Assembly: GCF_900167095.1 (NCBI RefSeq)
Contig: NZ_FUXG01000005.1
Location: forward strand, 1 to 64,000
Direction of reading: 5' to 3'
Source: Oceanospirillum multiglobuliferum
GTDB lineage: Bacteria > Pseudomonadota > Gammaproteobacteria > Pseudomonadales > Halomonadaceae
DNA: 64,000 bases
Shown in pieces: positions 44,081-55,275 of this stretch. The notes under the pieces are model-generated. The model was not told the origin of the DNA. It ran no database searches and saw only the letters and a list, made by a program, of their open reading frames with translations. Numbering within the stretch: position 1 is the stretch's first letter; each line of letters starts with the position of its first letter. The translations under genes and the position numbers were made by a program.

Positions 44081-44726
44081 TCTGAAAAAACGTAAATTGG
44101 TGGCAGTGATGGGGGGGACATTTGACCCTGTTCATCACGGCCATCTACGTTCTGCACTTGAGCTGAAGCAACTGCTTAACCTTGATCAGCTGCGTTTATT
44201 ACCTTGTCATCAGCCTACGCATAGAGGGGTGCCTCGAACACAAGCTGAGCAGCGACTTCAAATGCTGCGACTTGCGGTAGCGGACGAGCCCTCTCTTTAT
44301 ATTGACGATCGTGAAATTCGCCTTGATCAGCCTTCTTACTCTGTTTATAGCTTGCAAAGCTTAAAGGCAGAGTTGGGCGACAGTGTGACGTTGTTTTGGG
44401 TATTGGGGGTGGATTCTTTCGCCTCTTTTACTCGATGGCATCGCTGGCAAGAGATTCTACAGCTCGCCAATTTAATTATTTTAACCCGCCCAGGCTTCAC
44501 ATTGGGCGAAAATACGCCAGAGCAAAAGTTATGGCAGGCAAACCGAGCAGATTGTGCTGAGTTAGAAAAAGCAGATTGCGGAAAAATTTATGCGTTACAA
44601 CTACCTTCGCAATTAGAAATATCAGCAACTTTTATTAGAGATCAGCTACAGCAAGGTTGTTCTGTGCGCTACTTGTTGCCTGATGCTGTATTAAACTACA
44701 TTCAGCAGCAGCAACTTTACGGTTAA
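44046..44726 (+). CDS. nadD: Nicotinate-nucleotide adenylyltransferase
   Basis: Joins nicotinate mononucleotide and ATP to form deamido-NAD. The nucleotidyltransferase signature [15 protein letters not shown] is near the N terminus and the [10 protein letters not shown] motif near the C terminus. The true start is unclear: ATG 44046 or GTG 44058 both include the first strand KLVAVMGG, while the ATG at 44109 would cut it off, so 44046 is given. The 35-bp overlap with proA suggests coupled expression. Confidence 0.93.
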   Translation: MWCLVTDISANSLKKRKLVAVMGGTFDPVHHGHLRSALELKQLLNLDQLRLLPCHQPTHRGVPRTQAEQRLQMLRLAVADEPSLYIDDREIRLDQPSYSVYSLQSLKAELGDSVTLFWVLGVDSFASFTRWHRWQEILQLANLIILTRPGFTLGENTPEQKLWQANRADCAELEKADCGKIYALQLPSQLEISATFIRDQLQQGCSVRYLLPDAVLNYIQQQQLYG

Positions 44727-44848
44727 TTCACTTTAAAGTGTCTTAATTGCAGCATTTTTGAACATAAGGCTACAAAGCTGCTCTAACTTATAAGACAATT
44801 AGCCCTTGTCGAAAAAAATCGGGTGACTCCGTTAAAGAATGAGGTCCT

Positions 44849-45208
44849 ATGCAAACTGAACAACTCAAACAGCTGGTTATTGACTCGCTGGAAGAAATGA
44901 AAGGCAATGACATTGTCGTGCTAGATGTTAAAGGCAGCACCAGTGTGACTGACTTCATGATCATCGCCAGCGGGACATCAACCCGTCACGTAGCGTCACT
45001 AGCTGAGAATGTGGTTGTAAAAGTTAAAGAAAATGGCTGCCGTCCTTTAGGTGTTGAAGGCAAGTCTGGTAGCGAATGGGTTTTGGTAGACCTGGGCGAT
45101 GTTGTGGTTCACGTTATGCAACCAGCAACACGCCAACATTACGACCTAGAGCGTCTGTGGGGCGACCTACCGGATGAAACAGCGTCAGAGGCGGAGACTG
45201 CTTCTTGA
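44849..45208 (+). CDS. rsfS: Ribosomal silencing factor RsfS
   Basis: Binds ribosomal protein uL14 on the 50S subunit and blocks subunit joining in starvation. The 119-residue protein has the family blocks [51 protein letters not shown] and ERLWGD. GAGGT is upstream of the ATG. It follows nadD and overlaps rlmH, the conserved order. Confidence 0.96.
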   Translation: MQTEQLKQLVIDSLEEMKGNDIVVLDVKGSTSVTDFMIIASGTSTRHVASLAENVVVKVKENGCRPLGVEGKSGSEWVLVDLGDVVVHVMQPATRQHYDLERLWGDLPDETASEAETAS

Positions 45209-45672
45209 AGATAAAACTGATTGCCGTGGGCACTAAAATGCCCAGCTGGGTTGAACAGGGTTATCAAGAATACGCAAAGCGCCTGCCAAGGGAGTTTTCC
45301 CTTGAGCTGGTGGAGATCCCCCCGGGCAACCGGGGTAAAAACGCAGATATTGAGCGTGCGATTCGTAAAGAGGGTGATTTGATGATGGCTAAAATCCATC
45401 CGTCAGATCACGTTGTCGCGCTTGAAGTATTAGGTAAGCCTTGGTCTACTGAGAATTTAGCTGACGAAGCCGAGCGTTGGAAAATGTCAGGGCAGGATGT
45501 CGCTCTCTTAGTTGGAGGGCCAGAAGGATTAGCCCCTGAGTGTAAACAAAGGGCAAACCAACAATGGTCATTGTCCCCCTTAACGCTACCACATCCTATG
45601 GTACGTATTATTTTGTCAGAGCAAATTTATCGTGCTTGGAGCCTCTTACAAGGCCACCCCTATCACCGATGA
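45205..45672 (+). CDS. rlmH: 23S rRNA (pseudouridine(1915)-N3)-methyltransferase
   Basis: Methylates pseudouridine 1915 in helix 69 of 23S rRNA after subunit joining. A 155-residue SPOUT-fold protein with the N terminus [15 protein letters not shown], the knot motif [12 protein letters not shown] and [16 protein letters not shown]. Start is a TTG whose last two bases overlap the rsfS stop (TTGA), giving a 4-bp overlap; no other start fits the family N terminus. Confidence 0.96.
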   Translation: MKIKLIAVGTKMPSWVEQGYQEYAKRLPREFSLELVEIPPGNRGKNADIERAIRKEGDLMMAKIHPSDHVVALEVLGKPWSTENLADEAERWKMSGQDVALLVGGPEGLAPECKQRANQQWSLSPLTLPHPMVRIILSEQIYRAWSLLQGHPYHR

Positions 45673-45706
45673 ATAATCCCCTGTAGGTTAAAACGGTAAC
45701 GGCCGG

Positions 45707-47584
45707 ATGTCGGAAAAACGCACCTTCAAGAATTTGGATCTTGAATACCGCTTATTCAAAGAGCGGGTTTATGTTGCCTTTGCATTATTGGTGCTACTGG
45801 TTTTAGTGCTGATAGCTCGCATGTTTTATCTACAGGTTTATCAGTATGAGGTGTACAGCACTCGCTCTGACAAAAACCGTATGCACATACGCGCCATGCC
45901 GCCGACCCGTGGTTTAATTTATGATCGGGAAGGTCGTATTCTGGCTGAAAATCTACCCAGTTATAACCTTACTTTTGTGCGCGAGCGGGCAAAAGATATC
46001 CCTGAGGTAGTTGATACTTTAGCTGAAATATTAAAGCTGGATGAAACCGGTAAGGAAGAGATTACTAAGCAGGTTTACAGTCGTCGTCGTCCATTCCAGT
46101 CCGCACTATTACTTAGCCAGTTAACTGAGCCTCAGATTGCCGCTATATCCGTCAATCGTTATCGTTTGCCTGGTGTTGAAATTGAGGCTCAATTAATCCG
46201 TCATTATCCCTACGGGTCTATGCTGGCCCATGTCTTGGGTTATGTTTCTCGTATCAGTGAGAAAGATTTAGACAACCTTGATGCCTCAGAGTATGCAGGC
46301 ACCTACTACATTGGTAAAAGTGGGATAGAGAAACAATACGAACAAGCTTTACATGGCAGCGTGGGCGTACAAACAGTTGAAACCAACGCCCGAGGGCGAG
46401 TATTACAAGTCCTCGATGAGGATCTTCCATCACCGGGTAAAAAACTACAGCTGCACATTGATGCAAACTTACAGCAGGCCGCACTTAGAGCTTTAACTGG
46501 ATTTAGGGGAGCCATTGTTGCTATTGACCCTCAGTCTGGCGGTATTTTAGCGATGGTCAGCACCCCAAGCTTTGACCCTAACCTCTTCGTTTCAGGTATT
46601 GATAGTAAAACTTACCGACAGCTGATTACCTCTCGTGATCTGCCTATGTTTGATAGGAGTATTCGTGGTAACTATCCTCCTGCTTCTACAATTAAATCCT
46701 TTATGGGATTAGCCGGATTAAATGAAGGCGTGATCAATAAAAACACGACCATTAATGATCCGGGCTGGTATCAGCTACCAAATGATGATCGACTGTATCG
46801 AAATTGGAAGCGAACTGGGCACGGGGCTGTGAATCTAAAGCGTGCCATTGTTGTATCTAATGATACCTACTTCTACAGTCTTGCTTTCAATCTAGGTATT
46901 GATCGCATTAATCCTTTTATGCAGCGCTTTGGGTTTGGTTTAAATACAGCGGAAGACCTTCCTCAGGCCAGTCGTGGCCTTATGCCTAGCAGAGAGTGGA
47001 AGAAAATACATCGTAAAACGTCTTGGTTCCCAGGGGAAACCTTAAGTGTTGGCATTGGACAGGGGTATTGGCAAGCAACGCCTTTGCAGGTCGCTACAGC
47101 AATGGCAGTTTTGGCCAACCGAGGAAAGTGGATAAAGCCTCGTTTAGTTAAAAGTATTGGTGGTGAAGAAATTCCTGTACAGCTACCTGATACACCAGCA
47201 GATATAGAACTTAAAGATCCTCGCTACTGGGATCAAGTAATTGACGCTATGGTTGCAGTTGTACACAGCGACCGAGGCACAGCCCATAAGCTTGGGGATC
47301 GAATTGAGTATTTGATTGCAGGTAAAACTGGTACTGCACAGGTAAAAAGTATCAAGCAAGACGAAGTTTATGATGAAAGTAAACTTGCAGAGCGGCACAG
47401 AGATCACGCCATGTTCGCAGGCTTTGCACCTGCTTATAATCCTAAAATAGCGCTAGCAGTAGTGGTTGAAAACGCAGGTAGTGGCAGTGCTACAGCCGCG
47501 CCTATTGCACAGATGGTATTTGATGAGTACTTGCACTCTGCAAAGATAAAGCAAGAAATTTTTGATCAGGAACTGCGCCCATGA
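45707..47584 (+). CDS. mrdA: Penicillin-binding protein 2 (elongasome transpeptidase)
   Basis: The transpeptidase of rod-shape growth, working with RodA. The 625-residue protein has an N-terminal membrane helix (about 18-40), a dimerisation/pedestal region ([19 protein letters not shown]) and a transpeptidase domain with S327-T-I-K, the SND motif (VSNDTYFYS) and K540-T-G-T. The Arg/Pro-rich start of the pedestal is the PBP2 hallmark. rodA overlaps the end by 4 bp. Confidence 0.97.
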   Translation: MSEKRTFKNLDLEYRLFKERVYVAFALLVLLVLVLIARMFYLQVYQYEVYSTRSDKNRMHIRAMPPTRGLIYDREGRILAENLPSYNLTFVRERAKDIPEVVDTLAEILKLDETGKEEITKQVYSRRRPFQSALLLSQLTEPQIAAISVNRYRLPGVEIEAQLIRHYPYGSMLAHVLGYVSRISEKDLDNLDASEYAGTYYIGKSGIEKQYEQALHGSVGVQTVETNARGRVLQVLDEDLPSPGKKLQLHIDANLQQAALRALTGFRGAIVAIDPQSGGILAMVSTPSFDPNLFVSGIDSKTYRQLITSRDLPMFDRSIRGNYPPASTIKSFMGLAGLNEGVINKNTTINDPGWYQLPNDDRLYRNWKRTGHGAVNLKRAIVVSNDTYFYSLAFNLGIDRINPFMQRFGFGLNTAEDLPQASRGLMPSREWKKIHRKTSWFPGETLSVGIGQGYWQATPLQVATAMAVLANRGKWIKPRLVKSIGGEEIPVQLPDTPADIELKDPRYWDQVIDAMVAVVHSDRGTAHKLGDRIEYLIAGKTGTAQVKSIKQDEVYDESKLAERHRDHAMFAGFAPAYNPKIALAVVVENAGSGSATAAPIAQMVFDEYLHSAKIKQEIFDQELRP

Positions 47585-48723
47585 GTACCCGTGATTTTTT
47601 ACATCAACTACCCGGTGCAACTCAAGCTTTCCGCCGTCCTGTAGGATGGATGGAGCGTATCCATTTAGATTTCTGGCTTATGATATGTCTATTTATCTTA
47701 ATCAGCTGCGGCCTATTGGTGCTGTATAGTGCATCAGGGGAAAGCTTGCATGATGTGCAAAGACAAGGTATGCGCTTTTTATTCGCGTTATTGGTTATGG
47801 CTGGGGTCGCTCAGGTCGAACCTAGGCACTTGCAGTACTGGTCTCCCGTTTTTTACGGTGCTGGTGCACTGCTATTGATTGGCGTTTTACTTTTTGGCGT
47901 AGGTGCAAAGGGTGCCCAACGCTGGTTATCACTGGGCTTTTTTCGTTTTCAGCCTTCTGAGATTATGAAGCTGGCTATGCCAATGATGGTCGCATGGTAT
48001 TTAGCCAATCGACCATTACCCCCTAGCATGAAACATTTGTTTATTTCTGCTGTCATTATAGCGATTCCCGTATTATTGATTGCTAAGCAGCCTGATCTGG
48101 GCACCTCGTTATTGGTTGCTGCCGCTGCAGTTTTTGTCGTGTTGCTAGCAGGTTTAAGCTGGAAGTTAATAGGTGGCTTTGTTGCGCTAGGCATCGCGGC
48201 TTTACCTGCGCTTTGGTATGTCATGCATGACTACCAACGTCAGAGAGTACTGACCTTTTTAAATCCAGAAAGCGACCCTTTAGGGTCTGGCTGGAATATT
48301 ATTCAGTCTAAAACAGCCATCGGCTCAGGTGGGCTTTATGGTAAAGGCTGGCTAGAAGGTACTCAGTCTCAGTTGGAGTTTTTACCAGAGCGCCACACAG
48401 ACTTTATTATTGCAGTATTGGCTGAAGAGTTTGGCATGGTAGGTGTTTGCGCCATTCTCTTTCTTTATATGCTGATCATTGCACGGGGGCTGTTTATCGC
48501 ACTTAATGCCCAAGACTCTTATGGGCGCTTGGTGGCAGGTAGCATTACGCTTACTTTCTTTGTTTATGTATTTGTAAACATTGGAATGGTTAGCGGTTTA
48601 CTGCCAGTGGTGGGCGTACCATTGCCACTGGTTAGTTTTGGCGGAACATCCAGTGTAACGCTGTTAACGGGGTTTGGAATACTGATGTCAATTCATACCC
48701 ATCGTAAGTTGGTCGCAAAATAA
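47581..48723 (+). CDS. rodA: RodA, peptidoglycan glycosyltransferase of the elongasome
   Basis: A SEDS-family polymerase that assembles glycan strands during cell elongation. The 380-residue protein has about ten membrane segments, and typical SEDS blocks are [48 protein letters not shown] and [16 protein letters not shown]. Its ATG overlaps the mrdA stop (ATGA), so the two are translationally coupled. Confidence 0.97.
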   Translation: MSTRDFLHQLPGATQAFRRPVGWMERIHLDFWLMICLFILISCGLLVLYSASGESLHDVQRQGMRFLFALLVMAGVAQVEPRHLQYWSPVFYGAGALLLIGVLLFGVGAKGAQRWLSLGFFRFQPSEIMKLAMPMMVAWYLANRPLPPSMKHLFISAVIIAIPVLLIAKQPDLGTSLLVAAAAVFVVLLAGLSWKLIGGFVALGIAALPALWYVMHDYQRQRVLTFLNPESDPLGSGWNIIQSKTAIGSGGLYGKGWLEGTQSQLEFLPERHTDFIIAVLAEEFGMVGVCAILFLYMLIIARGLFIALNAQDSYGRLVAGSITLTFFVYVFVNIGMVSGLLPVVGVPLPLVSFGGTSSVTLLTGFGILMSIHTHRKLVAK

Positions 48724-48836
48724 TGTTAAATAATAATGTTTTTCATTTTCTTGTTTGATAGAGTCTGCACTCTTTTATCGAGCAAGCTGGCCTCAAATCA
48801 GTTAAAAATTGAGTAAAATAGTTAGGTAAGCAGGTT

Positions 48837-49898
48837 ATGTTTTTGAATTTAAAGATTAAAACACTAGTAAAAAGCTGGGCTAAGCCAGCCCTTTTATTAG
48901 CAGCTCTGTTACCTATGGGCTGTGCAACAGCCAATACAAGCGAGCCGACAGAGCCGCAGGCTCAGTCTAACTATGAGCGTAAAGTTCAAATCAAAGACTT
49001 TATTGCCGAAATGGTCAAAGACCATGACTTTGATCCAGAACCATTGGAAGCGTTGTTTCAAAAAGTTGAACGTAAACAAAGTATTTTAGATGCGATCTCG
49101 CGCCCTGCTGAGCGCACATTAGAATGGAAAGATTACCGTAAGATTTTTATTACTAAGCCTAGGATTGATCAAGGGGTAACCTTTTTACGTCAGCATCGAG
49201 CGCTATTAGAACGTGCCGAAATGGTATACGGCATACCTAAAGAGGTCATCACAGCCATTATTGGGGTGGAAACTTTCTATGGTCGTATGACTGGAAAATA
49301 TCGTGTGATGGATGCACTGAGCACTTTGGCATTCGACTATCCGCCTAGAGCCGAATTTTTTCGAGGTCAGTTAAAAGAGTATTTATTACTGGCCAAAGAG
49401 GAGGGGATTGATCCTCTTAGTTTAAAAGGTTCTTATGCTGGTGCTATGGGTTTCCCTCAATTTATTCCGAGCAGCTATCGTGCTTATGCGGTTGATTTTG
49501 ACGGCGACCATCAGCGTAATATTTGGCAGAACCCTGCAGACGTCATCGGCAGTGTTGCCAATTACTTCCGTCAGCACGGCTGGGAAACGGGTGCTGAAGT
49601 GGTACTGGAGGCCTCAACAGAGGGTGATGCATTCCAGTCTGTACTAAATCAAAGCCTCAAGCCTGAGTTAAGTGTTGCAGATTTGGCTGCTCTTGGTTTT
49701 ACCGCGCGAAACAAAAATGCTGATATTGATGCTAATGGCAAGGCCACTGCAATGCAGCTTGAGGGTGTTCGAGGCACAGAGTATTGGCTAGGGCTTAAGA
49801 ACTTTTATGTGATTACTCGTTATAACCACAGTAAGCTTTATGCCATGGCGGTATATCAGTTAAGCCAGGAGATCCGTAAGGCAGATCTGAAGCGATGA
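48837..49898 (+). CDS. mltB: Membrane-bound lytic murein transglycosylase B
   Basis: Cleaves peptidoglycan to form 1,6-anhydro-muramic ends. The 353-residue lipoprotein has lipobox LPMGC (lipidated Cys29). The catalytic Glu145 is in IIGVETFYGR, and AMGFPQFIPSSYRAYAVD with DGDHQRNIW follow, the family-specific MltB pattern. It is 113 bp after rodA, probably with its own promoter, and its end overlaps rlpA by 4 bp. Confidence 0.95.
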   Translation: MFLNLKIKTLVKSWAKPALLLAALLPMGCATANTSEPTEPQAQSNYERKVQIKDFIAEMVKDHDFDPEPLEALFQKVERKQSILDAISRPAERTLEWKDYRKIFITKPRIDQGVTFLRQHRALLERAEMVYGIPKEVITAIIGVETFYGRMTGKYRVMDALSTLAFDYPPRAEFFRGQLKEYLLLAKEEGIDPLSLKGSYAGAMGFPQFIPSSYRAYAVDFDGDHQRNIWQNPADVIGSVANYFRQHGWETGAEVVLEASTEGDAFQSVLNQSLKPELSVADLAALGFTARNKNADIDANGKATAMQLEGVRGTEYWLGLKNFYVITRYNHSKLYAMAVYQLSQEIRKADLKR

Positions 49899-50746
49899 GC
49901 AAAAAATATATAGCCTTGAAATCAGGCTCTGCATTCCGGCAATGGTTTGCGCTAATGTTGATAGCGTTGTTAGCAGGTTGTAGCAGTGCACCTACTTCTA
50001 CGTCACGCTATGAACTGACCCATGATACTGGGCCTGATGAGCATTTTGACGAAAGTAAAATTAAAGCGTTAAACCCGATTTATGAACCACCCAGTGCAGG
50101 AGGTAATAAGTCGCCTTATGAGGTGTGGGGAAAACGCTACTATGTTTTACCTACAGCAAAGGGCTATGTCGCAGAGGGCATTGCCTCTTGGTATGGTAAA
50201 AAGTTCCATGGCTACAAAACTGCAAATGGCGAAGTCTACGATATGTATCAGCTGAGTGCTGCGCATAAAAGTTTACCGCTTCCCAGTTATGCCGAAGTTA
50301 CCAACTTAGAAAATGGTCGGAAAATTTTGGTTAGGATCAATGACCGTGGTCCCTTCCATGCTGATCGTATCATTGACCTATCCTACGCTGCGGCAGTGCG
50401 TTTAGATGTCACCACCAAGGGGACGGCAAGGGTTAAAATAGAGGTCATTGACCCTTCCACATGGAAAGGTGGAATGAGCGATCAGGTCAATAAATTAACG
50501 CCACCTGTGCGCGTACAAGTTATTGCGTTAAGTCAACGAGCATCTGCAGAGCGTGTCAAATCAGATCTGACAATGAAGACCAAGCTCCCTATTACAATTG
50601 TGAGCGAAACGGTGCGCAGTAATCTCTTGCATAAAGTACAAATAGGCCCAGTTTGGTCAAGAACTTCATTGCAGAAGTTAATTAACGATCTTGCAAACAG
50701 TGGTTACGGCCACCCGATTATATTGCCAATGACGCAAGTCAAGTAG
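49895..50746 (+). CDS. rlpA: Septal-ring-type lytic transglycosylase RlpA
   Basis: A 283-residue lipoprotein (lipobox LLAGC, Cys29). The double-psi beta-barrel domain has ASWYGKKFHGYKTANGE, VTNLENGRKILVRINDRGP and DLSYAAAVRL. A C-terminal SPOR domain (about 205-283; RVQVIALSQRASAERV) binds denuded glycan. RlpA digests naked glycan at the septum in Pseudomonas. Translation is coupled to mltB through an ATGA overlap. Confidence 0.95.
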   Translation: MSKKYIALKSGSAFRQWFALMLIALLAGCSSAPTSTSRYELTHDTGPDEHFDESKIKALNPIYEPPSAGGNKSPYEVWGKRYYVLPTAKGYVAEGIASWYGKKFHGYKTANGEVYDMYQLSAAHKSLPLPSYAEVTNLENGRKILVRINDRGPFHADRIIDLSYAAAVRLDVTTKGTARVKIEVIDPSTWKGGMSDQVNKLTPPVRVQVIALSQRASAERVKSDLTMKTKLPITIVSETVRSNLLHKVQIGPVWSRTSLQKLINDLANSGYGHPIILPMTQVK

Positions 50747-50865
50747 GCCGAAGCAACTGGGCTTCGGCCATGCGTAAATTTATAAGCGTGTTATACTGTA
50801 CGCCTTTTTGCGTTGGTCAGCCCGTTTGCGCAGTCAATAAACCAAGAGTAGAAGAGTTCATTATC

Positions 50866-52032
50866 ATGAGGATTTTTAGGCAGCTTAGTACAAAGGCTTT
50901 GATGTTATTGATATTTTTAGGCGTTGTGCCTATGTCAAGTCAAGCTGATGCACTAATACCCGCACCTCCAAAACTGGCAGCTAAGTCATACATATTAATT
51001 GATGCCGACAGCGGAGAAGTGTTAGTAGAGAATAATGCAGACAAACAGCTACCTCAGGCTAGTTTGACCAAAATGATGACGGCCTACCTAGTCGAAACCG
51101 AAATTGCCAAAGGTAATATCACCCCTGAAGATAAAATTCGAGTCAGTGTAAAAGCTTGGAAAGCCCCTGGGTCTAGAATGTTTATCAAAGAAGGTGACTC
51201 TGTTTCCGTCTCTGATCTTTTAAAGGGGATCATCATCCAGTCTGGTAATGATGCCAGTATCGCTGTAGCTGAGCATATTGCAGGTAGTGAGGCCGCATTT
51301 GCTGACTTAATGACACAGCATGCTAAGAAAATGGGCATGGAAAATACGCGCTATGAAAATGCAACGGGACTACCACGCCCTGATCACTTTTCAACCGCCC
51401 GTGATTTATCGATTTTAGCCAATCACATCATCAAAGATTACCCTGAATTGTATAGCACGTACTCGCAGCAATACTTTACTTATAACGGCATTCGTCAACC
51501 CAACCGCAATCGTTTGCTATGGCGTGATAAATCAGTAGATGGTTTGAAAACAGGCCATACTGATGAAGCGGGCTATTGCCTAGTTGCATCAGCAAAACGT
51601 GGCGATATGCGTTTGATCAGTGTTGTAATGGGAACCGTAAGTGAAGAAGCCCGCGCCCGTGAGAGTCAAAAATTATTAGCGTATGGTTTTCGTTATTTTG
51701 AAACGATCAAGCCATACTCGGCTGGTGACATCTTAAATGAGCCACGCCTGTGGGCGGGTGCTAAAGATAAAATTAAGCTGGGCATTAAAGATGATTTGTA
51801 TATGACCATTCCACGAGGTCAAGCGAAACGTCTTACTGCTAAATTAAATGTCAATAAAGTGATTAAAGCGCCTGTTCAAGAAGGGCAGAACTTTGGTGTT
51901 CTACAAATCAGTCTAGATGATCAAGTACTGGCAGAGCGTCCAATAGTTGCTCTTGAAAACGTTCAAGAAGGTGGCTTATTTAAACGCTTGTGGGATGCTG
52001 TTATCCTATTCTTTACCGATTTAGTCAGCTAA
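50866..52032 (+). CDS. dacA: D-alanyl-D-alanine carboxypeptidase (PBP5/6 type)
   Basis: Removes the terminal D-Ala from peptidoglycan stem peptides. The 388-residue protein has a signal peptide ending SSQADA, catalytic S66-L-T-K69, the SGNDASIA motif and LKTGHTDEAGYC. A C-terminal amphipathic helix (residues about 370-388) anchors it to the membrane. ATG 50866 begins a proper signal peptide and is preferred to an in-frame start 32 codons earlier. A terminator follows. Confidence 0.95.
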   Translation: MRIFRQLSTKALMLLIFLGVVPMSSQADALIPAPPKLAAKSYILIDADSGEVLVENNADKQLPQASLTKMMTAYLVETEIAKGNITPEDKIRVSVKAWKAPGSRMFIKEGDSVSVSDLLKGIIIQSGNDASIAVAEHIAGSEAAFADLMTQHAKKMGMENTRYENATGLPRPDHFSTARDLSILANHIIKDYPELYSTYSQQYFTYNGIRQPNRNRLLWRDKSVDGLKTGHTDEAGYCLVASAKRGDMRLISVVMGTVSEEARARESQKLLAYGFRYFETIKPYSAGDILNEPRLWAGAKDKIKLGIKDDLYMTIPRGQAKRLTAKLNVNKVIKAPVQEGQNFGVLQISLDDQVLAERPIVALENVQEGGLFKRLWDAVILFFTDLVS

Positions 52033-52143
52033 CAGACCAGCACTGTTGCTTGTCTTGTAAGTAACGGTAATAATGACCTACAGGATTACTAGGTTATTGC
52101 AATGTATAGCTTGAATAACCATTTCAAGAGAATAGATCAAAGG

Positions 52144-52170
52144 GACGGGGCTTAGGCCCCGTCTGTTGTT
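52144..52170 (+). terminator. Terminator after dacA
   Basis: An 8-bp GC-rich stem, GACGGGGC (52144-52151) with GCCCCGTC (52156-52163), loop TTAG, then TGTTGTTT. It separates dacA from ybeD-lipB-lipA. Confidence 0.8.
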
Positions 52171-52190
52171 TATGCCTAAGGTTGTAAACT

Positions 52191-52460
52191 ATGACAAATC
52201 AAGAAGCTCCAAAAATTGAGTTCCCATGCGCCTATCCTCTAAAAGTTGTGGGTCGCGCTGCCCCTGACTTTAAAATGACGGTATTAGAAGTCATTGAAGT
52301 ACATGCCCCTGATCTTGATCATACTAGTGTTAGTATTCAAGAAAGCAGCAATGGTCGCTTTCAATCTGTGCGCCTCACAATCACAGCAACAGGCGAACCA
52401 CAGTTAACTCAAATCTTTAACGACCTGAAAGCCACAGGTCGTGTACAAATGGTGATTTAA
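52191..52460 (+). CDS. ybeD: DUF493 (YbeD/UPF0250) family protein
   Basis: An 89-residue cytosolic protein with a ferredoxin-like fold, typical of YbeD. Matching pieces are [13 protein letters not shown] near the start, [16 protein letters not shown] and the terminal TGRVQMVI. Its function is unresolved. It sits between dacA and lipB, the order conserved from E. coli to Pseudomonas, which supports the assignment. Confidence 0.93.
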   Translation: MTNQEAPKIEFPCAYPLKVVGRAAPDFKMTVLEVIEVHAPDLDHTSVSIQESSNGRFQSVRLTITATGEPQLTQIFNDLKATGRVQMVI

Positions 52461-52494
52461 TATTGAGTGTCGCCAGAATGAGTGGAAAAAACGC

Positions 52495-53181
52495 GTGAAG
52501 CAACAGCCAATAAGTAAGACTTGCCATCATCTACCGTTACAAGTACGACATTTAGGCCAAGTATCCTATGAGTCTACTTGGCAAGCGATGCAACAGTACA
52601 CCAATGAGCGGGGACCTAATGACCCCGACCAGATTTGGTTGTTGCAGCACCCTTCCGTTTTTACACAAGGACAGGCGGGTAAAGCAGAACATCTGATTGC
52701 GCCGGGTGATATTCCCGTCGTAAAAGTCGATCGTGGTGGTCAAGTGACCTATCACGGCCCCGGCCAACTAGTTGCTTATCTATTGTTAGATGTAAAGCGC
52801 TTAGGCTCAGGCGTCCGCCAGCTGGTTACATTAATGGAAGAGGCTGTTGTTGATGCTTTAAAAAAAGCAGGTGTTGAAGCCTACGCTAAAGCGGATGCCC
52901 CTGGTGTTTACGTGCAAATTGGGCAGGAAGAAGCCAAAATTGCCTCCCTTGGTTTAAGGATACGCAGGGGTTGCTCTTTTCATGGATTAGCATTCAACCT
53001 TGATATGGATCTTTCGCCATTTTTACGCATCAATCCTTGCGGTTACCAAGGATTGCGCATGACACAGCTGGCTGAGTTAGCGCCTCAGGTTACCCCTGAA
53101 CAAGCCACTCAGTGGGTGTTGGATTACCTAGTAGCAGGACTGGGTTACCAACAAATCGAAGCCTATAACCGTCTGGATTAA
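52495..53181 (+). CDS. lipB: Octanoyltransferase LipB
   Basis: Transfers octanoate from acyl carrier protein to lipoyl domains. The 228-residue protein has [19 protein letters not shown], Lys148 (AKIASLG) and nucleophile Cys182 (INPCGYQGL). The start is a GTG with GGAA upstream. lipA begins 4 bp after its stop, so the two lipoate-synthesis steps are cotranscribed. Confidence 0.95.
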   Translation: MKQQPISKTCHHLPLQVRHLGQVSYESTWQAMQQYTNERGPNDPDQIWLLQHPSVFTQGQAGKAEHLIAPGDIPVVKVDRGGQVTYHGPGQLVAYLLLDVKRLGSGVRQLVTLMEEAVVDALKKAGVEAYAKADAPGVYVQIGQEEAKIASLGLRIRRGCSFHGLAFNLDMDLSPFLRINPCGYQGLRMTQLAELAPQVTPEQATQWVLDYLVAGLGYQQIEAYNRLD

Positions 53182-53185
53182 TATT

Positions 53186-54205
53186 ATGAGTGAAACACGC
53201 TCTCCATGTGCAAGTGTCGCCACAAGCGAAACAAAAAACATTGCTGAAGGTAAAACCGCTGGCAAAGTAGAACAGGGTGTTAAATTACGTGGCGCTGAAA
53301 AAGTCTCCCGTATTCCCGTAAAAATTATTCCAACGGAAGAGCTGCCACGCAAGCCAGATTGGTTACGTGTACGTTTACATGTGTCCCCTGAAGTCAACCG
53401 TATTAAAGACACCTTACGCTCACACAAACTGCACACCGTTTGTGAAGAAGCCTCTTGTCCAAACCTTGGCGAGTGCTTCCACGGTGGTACAGCGACGTTC
53501 ATGATTATGGGTGATATCTGCACCCGTCGCTGCCCATTCTGTGATGTGGCGCATGGTCGTCCTAACAACTTAAACCCAGATGAGCCGCGCGAACTGGCTG
53601 AAGCTATTGCAGACATGCGTTTGAAGTATGTTGTGATCACTTCCGTTGACCGTGATGATCTACGTGATGGTGGTGCTCAGCACTTTGCAGACTGTATTTC
53701 TGAAACACGTAAGCGCATGGACAAAATTGAGATTGAAGTACTAGTGCCAGACTTCCGTGGTCGTATGGAGGTTGCACTGGATATTCTTGAACAGTCACCA
53801 CCCGATGTGTTCAACCACAATCTTGAAACTATTCCTGCTCTGTATCGCAAAGTACGCCCGGGTGCCGATTATCAGTGGTCTTTAGACCTACTGAAAAAAT
53901 ACAAAGAGCGCTGCCCAAATGTACTGACCAAATCAGGTTTGATGCTAGGTGTTGGCGAAACCAAAGAAGAGGTCATCGAAGTATTGAAAGACCTTCGTGC
54001 TCACAACGTGGACATGTTGACCTTAGGTCAGTATATGCAGCCCTCTAAAAACCACCTGCCTATTGACCGCTGGGTGCCGCCGTCTGAATTTGACGAACTG
54101 CGTGAAATTGCGGAAGGTTTAGGTTTTAAACACGTCGCCTCTGGCCCACTGGTTCGCTCGTCTTACCATGCTGATAAACAAGCACATGGTGAAGAAGTGA
54201 AATAA
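53186..54205 (+). CDS. lipA: Lipoyl synthase LipA
   Basis: Radical-SAM enzyme that inserts two sulfurs into protein-bound octanoate. Two [4Fe-4S] sites are visible: auxiliary cluster Cys86, Cys91 and Cys97 ([12 protein letters not shown]) and the radical-SAM CxxxCxxC at Cys112, Cys116 and Cys119 (CTRRCPFC). The RSSYHAD near the C terminus supplies the Ser ligand. The length of 339 includes a longer N-terminal tail than the E. coli enzyme. Confidence 0.97.
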   Translation: MSETRSPCASVATSETKNIAEGKTAGKVEQGVKLRGAEKVSRIPVKIIPTEELPRKPDWLRVRLHVSPEVNRIKDTLRSHKLHTVCEEASCPNLGECFHGGTATFMIMGDICTRRCPFCDVAHGRPNNLNPDEPRELAEAIADMRLKYVVITSVDRDDLRDGGAQHFADCISETRKRMDKIEIEVLVPDFRGRMEVALDILEQSPPDVFNHNLETIPALYRKVRPGADYQWSLDLLKKYKERCPNVLTKSGLMLGVGETKEEVIEVLKDLRAHNVDMLTLGQYMQPSKNHLPIDRWVPPSEFDELREIAEGLGFKHVASGPLVRSSYHADKQAHGEEVK

Positions 54206-54255
54206 TCACCCATAACATCTGCCTTGCAGATCAAAAGCAATATTTAATTTACAAA

Positions 54256-54279
54256 ATAAGGGGCTAATTAGCCCCTTAT
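54256..54279 (+). terminator. Possible terminator after lipA
   Basis: A 9-bp perfect stem, ATAAGGGGC (54256-54264) with GCCCCTTAT (54271-54279), with no real U-tract. Position fits a terminator; strength is uncertain. Confidence 0.5.
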
Positions 54280-54339
54280 GACTTGATAAGATTGGAAAAC
54301 TCGCATAGCCTGAAAGTATGACGGTAGCGAGTATCTCCA

Positions 54340-54633
54340 ATGATCAACAGCGTTCCCCGTATACCCAGTTTCTATTTTTGGATTGTATTGTCCTTTGCAA
54401 TCTTTAAACCCATCGACACACTGGTTGAGCCTAGCCCGATCGCGTTTGATAACGCCGCTTATTTCAGTTTATTAGATTCCGGTGATAGCGAAACCTCGCT
54501 ACTCACACACTGGCGATTACCCGCCCTGATTTACTCTAGAATTCAAATTATCGCACTGAATACACCGCTATTTTCCACCTCTGTTTATGCCTTTCCTCTC
54601 GTCCGTGCTCCACCCCTCACACATCAAACATAA
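54340..54633 (+). CDS. Uncertain small hypothetical protein
   Basis: A 97-residue frame from an ATG at 54340. The N terminus is hydrophobic (FYFWIVLSFAIF, about 11-22), which could be a signal or membrane segment; the rest is low in charge. No clear ribosome site precedes it and no family was recognised. It fills the gap between lipA and the CBS gene. Real gene or chance frame cannot be settled from the sequence. Confidence 0.3.
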   Translation: MINSVPRIPSFYFWIVLSFAIFKPIDTLVEPSPIAFDNAAYFSLLDSGDSETSLLTHWRLPALIYSRIQIIALNTPLFSTSVYAFPLVRAPPLTHQT

Positions 54634-54689
54634 CACTGTGTTTATTTTATCGTATTGATATCCGCATAATTTGATTGGTAGGTTTTATC

Positions 54690-55256
54690 ATGAAAGCATT
54701 AAATTTAATGAGCTTTGATCAACACTTTCACCTTGTTCACCCTGAAGAGTTCAGCCACCTCACACAAGACTCCTCAGCGCTGGCCATTTTCACTGACTTT
54801 AAAAAGCATATCCCACAGGCCGTGGTCTTCAACATGCCCGCAATGCATGCTGAATCGATGATGCGCAAAGCCCACGTACGTTTAAAAGTGGTGGTAGACA
54901 AAGAGGGCGAGCTGGTCGGAACCATCAGTGTTAATGAGTTAGAAGAACAGAAAATGTTTCAGGTTCAGCAAGAAAACGGTATCTCAAAAGAAGAAGTCTT
55001 AGTGCAAGACTTAATGATTCCACGTCAAAAAATCAAAGCCCTAGAATATGATGAACTAGCACAAGCCAGCATTGGTGATGTATTAGAGACTCTAAACCAA
55101 AACCATCAACAGCACTGTTTAGTGGTGGATAGCGATGAAAAACAAATTCGCGGTGTGATTTCGGCCACAGACATTGCTCGTCGTCTGCATATTCCGTTAC
55201 CGACCGAAAGAAAAACCACTTTCTTTGATATTTTTATGGCCTTACGCCCTCACTGA
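54690..55256 (+). CDS. CBS-domain-pair protein
   Basis: A 188-residue cytosolic protein built of two CBS motifs: first about 60-90 (LKVVVDKEGELVGTISVNEL) and second about 130-170 (HCLVVDSDEKQIRGVISATDIARRL). CBS pairs bind adenosine nucleotides and regulate partners. No enzyme domain is attached. The ATG at 54690 has GGTAGG upstream and is preferred to a TTG five codons earlier. It is convergent with a LysR gene, with a strong hairpin between. Confidence 0.82.
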   Translation: MKALNLMSFDQHFHLVHPEEFSHLTQDSSALAIFTDFKKHIPQAVVFNMPAMHAESMMRKAHVRLKVVVDKEGELVGTISVNELEEQKMFQVQQENGISKEEVLVQDLMIPRQKIKALEYDELAQASIGDVLETLNQNHQQHCLVVDSDEKQIRGVISATDIARRLHIPLPTERKTTFFDIFMALRPH

Positions 55257-55275
55257 TCCAAGAGCATCGTAAAAT

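Noticed and set aside
43870-44157. Minus-strand open frames across the proA-nadD junction
   Set aside because: They are antisense shadows of two genes with full family motifs.
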